Both the position numbers and the translations under genes were made by a program. DNA of 10,321 nt from Haplosporangium gracile (Eukaryota; Mortierellomycota; Mortierellomycetes; Mortierellales; Mortierellaceae): the NCBI GenBank assembly GCA_015499985.1, contig JAAAUF010001187.1, positions 1-10,321 on the forward strand, read 5' to 3'. The notes under the pieces are model-generated. The model was given only the letters and a program-made list of their open reading frames with translations, was not told the DNA's origin and did not search any database. Shown piece after piece: positions 1-7,043 of this stretch (position 1 is the stretch's first letter; each line of letters begins with the position of its first letter).

Positions 1-50
1 AATTACCGCCTGCCACGCGGTAGACCCGGGTTCGATTCCCGGACCACGCA
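1..50 (+). tRNA. tRNA-Gly(GCC), 5' end cut by window edge
   Basis: This is the 3' two-thirds of a glycine tRNA. The anticodon stem pairs ACCGC (5-9) with GCGGT (17-21) around a seven-base loop whose anticodon GCC lies at 12-14, with T at the position before it. A short variable region follows, then a perfect T-stem (CCGGG 26-30 with CCCGG 38-42) around TTCGATT, which is the B-box. The acceptor 3' strand ACCACGC (43-49) and discriminator A (50) close the molecule. No CCA is encoded, as expected in eukaryotes. The D-arm and the 5' acceptor strand lie outside the window. No anticodon-loop intron is present. A TTTT run at 57-60 can serve as the Pol III terminator. Confidence 0.93.
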
Positions 51-328
51 TTTATCTTTTGCCTCTGCTACATTTTTGTTTTCGACATTGTGAGGACTTG
101 AGTCTCCGTGAGACTTTCTCGTTTTGTGATTTTGTGTGTGCGAAAGCCACGGGGGACGGTGGACGGTGGACGCCAGGACTTGGGAAAAAAACCTTTTTTT
201 TATTTTTTTTCCTGTGAATCTCCACAACGGCTTTTTCACTTCTTTCTTTTTCTTTTATTCATTTTCTACAAATTCACTTTTTTGCATCACACCCTCTTCT
301 CCCGCATTCCCCATCACTCGATCAAAGA
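51..328 (+). promoter_or_regulatory. Gap between tRNA and METTL25-like gene: Pol III stop, promoter and 5' UTR
   Basis: This stretch starts with the tRNA terminator (TTTT at 57-60) and then must hold the promoter and 5' leader of the gene that starts at 329. It contains a short GC-rich repeat (154-172) and then a pyrimidine-dominated leader with long T runs (about 184-300), which is common just upstream of fungal start codons. I see no convincing TATA box. Open frames crossing it have no recognisable protein content and are treated as chance. Confidence 0.5.
154..172 (+). repeat. Short GGACGGT tandem repeat
   Basis: About 2.7 head-to-tail copies of the heptamer GGACGGT lie in the promoter region of the METTL25-like gene (154-160, 161-167, partial 168-172). 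The function is unknown and it may be simple slippage. Confidence 0.6.
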
Positions 329-2891
329 ATGGATCGCATCATGGAGACCTGCAGGCTCCCTGCACAACCACAACCATCCACCTCCACCACTACCACTTCA
401 GGCAACACTTCCAAGGACGACGGACTGAAGGCGTTTTTGCCTCCAGGGTTCTCCAGCATGGAAGGGTATCTCATCTGCCTCAAGGCCTTCCTGGCAGGTT
501 GCGAGCCCGTTACAGATCTTATGATTGTCGATTATTTCACCACAAACTCCTGGGAAACCCGGATGCCTCAGAGTTGGCGGGAAGCTTTTGAGTGTCCTCA
601 AGGAAAACTGAGCTCGTTGGATCTAATGCGCCTTGTCAGTTTGGGACATTTGAGAAACTTTAAGGAGCCTGCCGCAGGAGCTCCATCAGGAGAACAATCG
701 ACTATGGAGGAGGAATGTGGCGTGCAGGATTGGCCAGAGTCCTTAAAGGATTTTGTGAGGATGGTCAAGGCACTTTCGATTAATCGTACCCTGAATCCGG
801 ACTGTGAGTTCCCTGGATAATATCATGCCCTTTCTACTTTCGATTGGCTAGCAAGTGCCATTCCCAAGTTGCCTTGTCCCTAACAAAACATCCCCCACTC
901 CCACTTCTCATATTTCTCAGATGCAAAGTTTAAGGACACACTGGACATCCACCTGATCCCCGGCATGTCGCCCAAGAAACTGCACGAAGTCGAGATCCTG
1001 GGTGGACTGATGGCATCGACCGCAAAGGAACACTCCATCGGATCAGTGATCGACCTCGGCGCAGGACAAGGATATCTCAGCCGAGTCTTGGCTTTCCAAC
1101 ATCAGCTCTGTGTTCTGGGGGTCGATTCTAACACGATTCAGACTTGTGGCGCTCAGACGACTCAGAAGCGAACTGAGAAGTTGTTTGTCAACAAGTCGAA
1201 ACTCAAGAATGCCAGTGGTAAAGGCAGGAATAGTCGGCCCACGGCGAAGCAGCAGCAGCAACAGAACCGTCGGTCGGCGACGAATGCATCTGCCTCTGCT
1301 ACACCCGCAGTGCCGGCTGAAACAGAGACAGGGACAGAGGCGGTATCGGGAATTGAATCCACAGGAGTAGCGCCAACAACTACGACGACAATAGCAGCAG
1401 CTGAAACAACAGCAACAGCAACAACAGCAACAGCAACAACACCAGCACTGAACGCCTCTACAGCAATAACTGAGGTCTGTCCAAAGTCGAGGACGGCGGG
1501 CATGAGGTCAAGGAGCAGCAGTCCAACAGGATCCAGCGGGAGTGCAGGCCCTTGCAAGAGATCCAGCAGGACCAAGAAGCCCAAAGTCAAGAAGGACAGG
1601 GCAGCGGCGGCCGAGATTATTATACCCAGCTCAGGAGCTACAAAATGCGGTCCTTTAGCAACCACGACAACGACGACGACAGGCCCTATAAATGGAGCTC
1701 TTGACGGCAAGAACGATACCGCAAAACCTACGACTACGGCCGCAAACGACCCCAGCCTTGCGACCACGCCCGGGAGCAATTTTCAGCTGCAACATATCAC
1801 CCATCACATTACCGCCGCCACTTTGCCCACACTTCTCAAGGAGCATTTCCCGCGGAAACCAAAACCACAACAGGATGCGGCTTCCGAAAATATCAACGGT
1901 GGCGATGCTGTTCAAGAGTGCTCAGAAGAGGATGTCGAAGGAAGGTGGACGCTGTGCGGTCTTCACGCATGCGGTGATCTGACCAGTAATATGATCAAGC
2001 TGTACCTCGAGAGTTCCGCGACCTGTCTGTTCAGCGTCGGGTGTTGTTATCACTGGATCACGGAGCGGTACGACAAGGCTGGCAACATTGCCATTTCTGA
2101 CGGTAAGATTCTTTTATCTTCACGTTGCGGCTGTGTCGTACTGCAATTCTAATGTGTATTTTGGTGGACGTTAATACTAACTTCTCCCTGCTTCAAAATA
2201 ATAGGAACGCATGGATTCCCATTGAGTGCAGCTTTTAACCGCCACAAATGCCATCTAGGCGAGCACGCCAAGATGATTGCCTGTCAATCACCTGAGCGGT
2301 GGCTCGAGTACCAGAAGGAAACCGAGGACGCTATTCACGGCCATTATTTTCGTGCCCTCTTACATGTAGGTCTCCTCTTATCAGCTTTTTGTCATTCCCT
2401 CTATCCTCCACGCAGAACAAATAGTTAATCACTCTACTACGTTTCTACACCAACCATCATCGCACTTTTAGAAATTGATGGTGGAGAGAGGATTATATCC
2501 AGGACCTCCAGCAATTGCGCCGGTGTTGGGCAGGATGGGAAAACATCGTTTGAAGGGGTTCCCGCATTACCTGGCCACAGCAGTCAGCCGGCTACGCCTT
2601 TCCATCGACAGGATTACCCCCGAAGAGGCCCAAGCAGCTTACGACGAGTTTCTGGATCGCGATTTGTACAGGATCGGGATCCTCTGGGCTCTCAGGACCA
2701 TGTTGGGGCCGTTGTTTGAGGGCATGATTTTGCTTGATCGGGCGACGTACTTGCACGAGAATATTATCGGTGATGGAGACGAGGGCGGGGATAAGAAGGC
2801 AGCAGGAAAGAAGGCGTCGGTACAATTGATTGCAGGATTTGATGTTGTCGAGAGTCCAAGGAATATGATCCTCGTCGCCTTGAAGGATTAA
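329..2891 (+). CDS. METTL25: METTL25/METTL25B (RRNAD1)-like predicted SAM-dependent methyltransferase, 4 exons, 745 aa
   Basis: Exons are 329-803, 921-2102, 2205-2365 and 2472-2891 (2238 nt). Introns are 117, 102 and 106 nt with GT/AG ends, and the second has a TACTAAC branch site at 2175-2181. The start at 329 is the first ATG in the frame that carries the conserved N-terminal domain (TTNSW..MPQSWREAF). The family signature continues with GMSPKKLHEVEIL (~173-185), SAM motif I VIDLGAGQGYLS (~201-212) and an acidic motif II in LGVD (~224-227). Then come GLHACGDL (~505-512), SVGCCYH (~530-536), GFPLS after intron 2, and a C-terminal part ending in DVVESPRNMILVALKD. The methyltransferase fold is split by about 247 residues (~254-499) rich in Gln, Thr, Ala and Ser, so the protein is longer than I recall for animal members. 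Family membership rests on these motifs. The exact substrate is not something I can state. METTL25 versus METTL25B is not resolved, so the symbol is a family label. Confidence 0.88.
1205..1920 (+). repeat. Low-complexity coding insertion with CAG and ACA/GCA triplet tracts
   Basis: Within exon 2 of the METTL25-like gene the translation turns into biased sequence: basic and Ser-rich at first, a five-Gln run (CAG/CAA codons 1250-1264), and Thr/Ala tracts from ACA, ACG, GCA and GCC codons (about 1366-1443 and 1657-1682). A Lys/Arg/Ser stretch (about 1500-1600) contains KKPKVKKD, which could be a nuclear localisation signal. The frame stays open through more than 1.1 kb, and conserved methyltransferase motifs lie on both sides in the same frame, so this is translated insertion and not an unspliced intron. 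Such tracts are prone to length change. Confidence 0.8.
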
Positions 2892-3055
2892 TAGAGACGC
2901 GAGTGTGTTTTTTTTATAAAAGAAAGACAAACAAAAAAATACTACAGATCTATTATGCTTTTTTTTTTTTTTCAAGTGCTGTACAATCATGTCTTCTCTG
3001 TTTCTTGAAGGCAAAAAAAAGACGAATTACAGGAGGAGGAAGGAATCAGAATATT
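2892..3055. terminator. Convergent 3' ends: shared 164-bp intergenic region
   Basis: The stop codons of the METTL25-like gene (2889-2891, +) and the transporter gene (3058-3056, -) face each other across 164 bp. The gap has a T-run at 2907-2914, an A-rich stretch near 2930-2940 and a T14-class run near 2959-2972, so each strand meets U-rich and A-rich tracts soon after its stop. I do not see a canonical AATAAA on either strand inside the gap. The true cleavage sites may lie in the opposing gene, giving overlapping 3' UTRs. Confidence 0.5.
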
Positions 3056-6000
3056 TTACATAGAGCACTGAGAGCTGGCATCCTTGGGTGTCATGAAGTG
3101 CTGCAACGAAAAGAAGGTACTGAGTATCATGACCGCGATTCCGAACCCCAAGCAAGCAATGTGAGCGATCTTCTTGGTGGACCAGACAGGGCCCGAGGCC
3201 AGTTTCAAGTAGCAAAGCGGTGGGAGGATGAACGCCAGAGCTGTTGCCGAGAACCCACCAGTCACTTCTAGCACGAATCCGAGATTGCACGTCAGCAGTG
3301 CGATGATGAGTGCTATCCCGACGAGGCCGGTTGTGATGATGGTGTGACGCTTCATCGAGAAGGGCGCTCCTGGAAAGTAGTATGTTTCAATGACCTAAGA
3401 AAGATTAAGCAAAGGTCAGTTGAAAGTTCAGTGTCAACACGCGGTTCTCTGAGGCCGAGAAAGTATATTATAAAGCCAAATCAGTGTCAAAAAAATGTAA
3501 CGGACCTCACGGCAGACGAATGCTTCTAGAGGCAAAGTGGTGAACATGTTGACTCCGAAGCAGAAACGTGCAATGTTGATAATGAAATTTTCTGATGGAA
3601 AATTATTCAGAATGTTGCCTATTTGGATCGAGATTAATCATTGTTAGTCCCTGTCATCTATTCGTTGTATTCCTCAAATCCAAGTTCAAGGACAAGCCTG
3701 TGCTAGAATACGAACCTTGAGTCTTGTCTGAAAAGGCGAGGTATCCTGAGAAAGCCAATATGAGGCAGGCAAGGAGGGAAACCAGCATGCTCATGTGGGT
3801 GACCAGCTTGACGCGGTTCATCTATATCCAAACAAACGAATGCAGTACAGGTACGCGTTAGCCCCTCGTTGGCATATCCCGAAACTTTGAAAGCGAATGG
3901 TGTAAGAGGGTACATACCGTTGGTTTTTGCAAAGACCCAAAGATCAAGAACGAGTTGTGGTGGCACACGAATGCTATAACAACAGAGGGAATATTTGATC
4001 AGCTAAAAGTCCCCTCCCGAGGTGCCACCAATTTGAAGCACTACATCAAAACTCGAAGACTTACCGAAACTAATGACTCCAATGGACTGGAACACCTCTG
4101 GACGAGCAAAGGACCACACTGCATCGGGATCTCCTCGAATCTCCATGGGTGCCCGTGGCCCTTCAATTACGACAGCAATGATAATGACGACCAGCGCCAC
4201 CATAGCGACCGCACTCGTCTTAGCCAGTTTAGAGATATCCCGATATAGCGACAAAGGGAAAGAGATCAAGACGGTGCAAAAGATAATGACAAAACTACGC
4301 CTTGCCAAAAATCCGAGAACAGGCCATTCCTCAATTCCTGGAATGAGCGCCTGGAGCACATGGGGCAGGGTATCACCCACAATGACGGTATAAGCGCACA
4401 TTGCTTTCGTGGGAAAAGAAGTGAGCCCAAGAACAAATGAAATAATTGATTAGTTTCTGCCATGTAGAATCGCGATTAAAAAATAGGCGTACATGCATTC
4501 ATGTCCTGTGTGTTCGTGCAAGTTACCTCCAAAGGCGAAAATGAATTGAAAGATGGAGATCATAATAAGGCCAGTTTTGCCAAAGCAGAACTCCAACAGG
4601 TCCTGGTAGGTTGTCCTTCCTGAGAGTTTTCCACTGTGGACTAGCAATCCAACTGTCCAGTCTATTGAAAATTGGATTATCAAATGAATTTAAAAAATGA
4701 GTGAATTTCTTTTTGACAGAAGGGACCAAAAAGAAAATTGTACTCATGCATGCATGGTACCCTCAGGAACAAATTTGTATCCTGGGTCTGCAGCATCCTT
4801 TTCTTACCGACAATCCATGTCAGGGCGCAAAGCAAAATAATACCCATTCCCAGGCTAGAAGTTGAAAGTGAAGGGCATAGTGGCTACGGATTAGTTACTA
4901 TTCAATTGATCGGGACGCCTTCGAACTGATCGGTTTCTTTTGCATATCCAGATCCCTGTCGGTGAAAACAAACATACCCAGCTTCCTGGAATGCGAATGG
5001 TAACCCTATTGATTCCCGAGCGAGTAGTTCGGATGGCGATCAGTGAAAAAGACAAAGAGATGAACATAGTGATGCGTCGCCCGTCCGCGCATGCAAAAAA
5101 GTTAGTTGTTGTTCTTCAAGGGACAAGGTTCGCAATACGTAATGGCGACTGACGGGCCTTGTTCTCTTACCAATAATTCCTAAGGTTTAGATTTATTAGA
5201 TATATGGAGAGAAGAAGCACCAGAAAAAAGAAAAAAAAACACGAGTAGATGTGTCAGTCAATGCCCCATGCTCTCCATCAAACCCTCCTTGCATCTGGAC
5301 CTCCGTGTTCCGTCTTCTTTTTATATTGCTTCATTTCCACCTATACATGCGGTTTAATACTTTGATCCATGAAAGAACTAACAAATGCAATCGAACTACT
5401 TGTACCTGCTCCAATGATACTGTTGGCCATGTTCAAGAAACTGTCGAAGAGACTGCCACCGTGGTCGGGCAACTTGGCGTCCGTCCCCTCATAGTCGCGC
5501 CCGTGGTTGCCAATGCCGCTGCGGTTGGACCGGTTTCCAGTCATCATCCCGACGCCTTCTTCCTCTTGGCCAAAGTCAAGCTCGTCCTCATCCTCGTCAC
5601 TCCCGCCGAGGTCCTGTGAATAGCCCGAATGGAAAGAATCATTCGAGATTCGACCGTATTCGCCTTGTCGTTGCGGCTGTGTCGATCTGGGTTTGGAGCG
5701 TTCGCCCGAGTGTCGCTTTTTATTGGACTTGTAGGGGACTAATGGCACTCTGTTCGAGTTACGGTCTTGGTGGGGGTCGTAGCTAAAGTCGTGATCTCCT
5801 TCACTGTCATCCTGCAAGAGACCGTCGGGGTCGAATCCTGAAAGTTGCTGTTGTTGTTGTTTTCCGGAGTCTGAGGATTGTCTGTTTTTTCCAAAGCTGC
5901 TGGTTCTCTTGATGTGTTGGTTCGACTGCAAGGCTGTAGTGTCACTCCCGCTTTCGTTCCCGTTTTCGCCCATGCTGTAACGACGGTATCCGTTGGTTGC

Positions 6001-6102
6001 TGTGGTGTCGCTGTTGACTGTTGTTGATGGTCGTCTGGGTGGTCCGGGGTCTCTGTATCGGTCAGCCTCGTCTCTAGCAAGGGATGTGTTGCTAGTGTCC
6101 AT
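3056..6102 (-). CDS. AVT2: AVT2/SLC38A11-like amino acid transporter, 10 exons, 622 aa
   Basis: Exons in coding order are 6102-5406, 5179-5171, 5005-4978, 4854-4808, 4661-4527, 4403-4065, 3973-3918, 3821-3716, 3618-3506 and 3394-3056 (1869 nt). Phases agree at all nine junctions. Residues 1 to ~215 form a soluble hydrophilic tail rich in Ser, Asn, Asp and Arg, with QQQQQ and an acidic DEDEDELDFGQEEE block. The core resembles the eleven-helix AAAP fold: TM1 with NSIIGAGIIGLPFAF (~226-241), TM2 ~246-268, TM3 ~291-313, TM4 ~342-358, TM5 ~369-386, TM6 with AFVCHHNSFLIFGSL (~419-433), TM7 ~444-467, TM8 ~483-508, TM9 ~528-545, TM10 ~548-575, TM11 ~586-610. The FVCHHN motif and GNILNNFP point to the Avt2/SLC38A11 branch. 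By family knowledge it moves neutral amino acids across an internal or vacuolar membrane coupled to ions; substrate and membrane are inferred. The ATG at 6102 is preferred over an in-frame ATG at 6321, whose 73 extra residues come from a polypyrimidine leader. Confidence 0.88.
5171..5179 (-). other. 9-nt microexon of the AVT2-like gene
   Basis: On the minus strand the segment ..CCTTAG|GAATTATTG|GTAAGAG.. gives an exon of nine bases flanked by a proper AG acceptor and a GTAAGA donor. With the preceding G (5406) and the following GG (5005-5004) it supplies Gly-Ile-Ile and the first base of the next Gly, restoring the family motif GAGIIGLP. Leaving it out keeps the frame but removes three residues of TM1. 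Flanking introns are 226 nt (5405-5180) and 165 nt (5170-5006). Confidence 0.85.
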
Positions 6103-6122
6103 GGGAGGTACTGTTTGATGTG

Positions 6123-6295
6123 TGCGATGGAATAGATGAGAGATGTAAAAAGGAAGAGTAAGGAAAGAAAGAGAGAGAGAAGGAGGAAAGAGGAAGAAGG
6201 TAGAAATGGAAAAGTGGAGTGAGGCAAAAAGAAGAACAAGACTAGAAAAGGAAGAGGAGAAAAAAAGAAGGAAAAAAAAAAAGTAAAGTGGGGGC
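6123..6295 (-). promoter_or_regulatory. Polypyrimidine leader of the AVT2-like gene
   Basis: Read on the minus strand this tract is dominated by C and T (GA on plus), with runs such as TCTCTCTCTTTC. Pyrimidine-rich leaders before the start codon are common in fungal genes. It is open in the transporter frame, which creates a spurious Phe/Leu/Ser-rich extension. Confidence 0.5.
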
Positions 6296-6653
6296 CAATT
6301 GGCTGTCTCGCATTCAGGCACGTCAGAGCGTCAGAGCGGGAAACAGTCGAGAGGGAGAGGGACTATTCTTAGCGTGGATTATGGAGATGTCAACGATCTA
6401 TGGGCACAGATTTGACAGACTTCCAACGGACAGCACCAGGTAGAACAAATGTCAAGAGAGAAGTAACTGACGAAACGAAAGGACAGGAGGCAGGGAAAAG
6501 AAGAAGGAAGGGGAAGGAGCAGGAGTTGAACGAGGAAGGGAGGATACAAGAGGCAAAAAAAAGCGAGCAAAGTGATCAATTAAATGAGGGACCGTGACTT
6601 TTGACTGAATTTCGCCCACTCAAAGGAAGACAAAGGAGTGAAGAACTTTGAAT

Positions 6654-6738
6654 GACTTAGTGTCTATTAGAGTCAAATTAGTATGTATCTTATGTGATTG
6701 ACAACTGGCTGTTGTCTCTTTAATAGTGACACTAAGTC
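6654..6738. repeat. Nested inverted repeat in the divergent promoter
   Basis: GACTTAGTGTC (6654-6664) is an exact reverse complement of GACACTAAGTC (6728-6738). Pairing continues inward as TATTA (6665-6669) with TAATA (6721-6725) after a two-base bulge at 6726-6727, then GAG (6670-6672) with CTT/CTC-type bases 6718-6720, one pair being a wobble. Inside lies a second perfect hairpin, GACAAC (6700-6705) and GTTGTC (6711-6716), around TGGCT. It could be a cruciform, a transcribed structure, a dyad binding site or the remnant of a tiny transposon. No target-site duplication is evident. Confidence 0.8.
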
Positions 6739-6833
6739 TAACAAGTCTACCAACAAAACCAATTCACACATACTATGACGACACATCGCTTTCCGTCCTT
6801 TCTTAACTGATTTTTCTATGTGTTCTTTCCTTG

Positions 6834-6869
6834 CCAGTTGCCAGTTGCCAGTTGCCCAGTTCTCAGTTG
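6834..6869 (+). repeat. CCAGTTG heptamer tandem repeat
   Basis: Three perfect head-to-tail CCAGTTG copies (6834-6854) are preceded by a TTG and followed by decayed copies (CCCAGTT, CTCAGTTG) to 6869. The array lies about 175-210 bp upstream of the DBP10 start and could be a clustered factor site or slippage repeat. Confidence 0.85.
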
Positions 6870-7043
6870 CCCACCTTCACGCACGGAAATGTGGCTTGTC
6901 CTGCGATATGACCTTAATTTACAGTCACAGTAAACATTTTCTTTTTTTCTTTTTTTTTTCAGCTCAAGCGTAGACCTCCAACTCGCTTACACTTGTTCAT
7001 CTCATCAACCCTCCCTCCCATCATCGCCCCTTCACCTCTTACA

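Larger units (their letters stand above)
6103..7043. promoter_or_regulatory. Divergent promoter region between AVT2-like gene and DBP10
   Basis: These 941 bp separate the two start codons (6102 on minus, 7044 on plus). The part next to the transporter (about 6123-6295) is almost purely G/A on the plus strand, so its 5' leader is a C/T tract. Positions 6480-6560 are again purine-rich. A nested inverted repeat lies at 6654-6738, CCAGTTG heptamers at 6834-6869, and a long pyrimidine run ending in CAG at 6941-6962 sits about 80 bp before the DBP10 start. Short open frames in here encode only biased, unrecognisable peptides, so I call no gene. No clear TATA box was found. Confidence 0.6.

Noticed and set aside
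108..591. Open frames overlapping the start of the METTL25-like gene in other frames
   Set aside because: They cover the T-rich leader and exon 1 out of frame, and show no family motifs, while the frame from 329 does.
1162..1779. A 205-codon open frame on the minus strand, Val/Ala-rich, opposite the METTL25-like insertion
   Set aside because: It is the mirror of the CAG/ACA/ACG triplet tracts: a repeat without stops in one frame often has none on the other strand. It has no recognisable domain.
4940..5619. Plus-strand open frames across the transporter's first introns and exon 1
   Set aside because: They are antisense to conserved transporter exons and cross introns, with no recognisable content.
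6379..6597. Overlapping small open frames on both strands in the divergent promoter
   Set aside because: Their composition only reflects the purine-rich tract (Glu/Lys/Arg on one strand, Leu/Pro/Ser/Phe on the other), with no motif and no splice partner.
6654..6738. Reading the inverted repeat as terminal repeats of a transposon
   Set aside because: The interval is too short for a coding element, no target-site duplication is visible at the ends, and copy number cannot be judged from one window, so it is kept only as a structural repeat.
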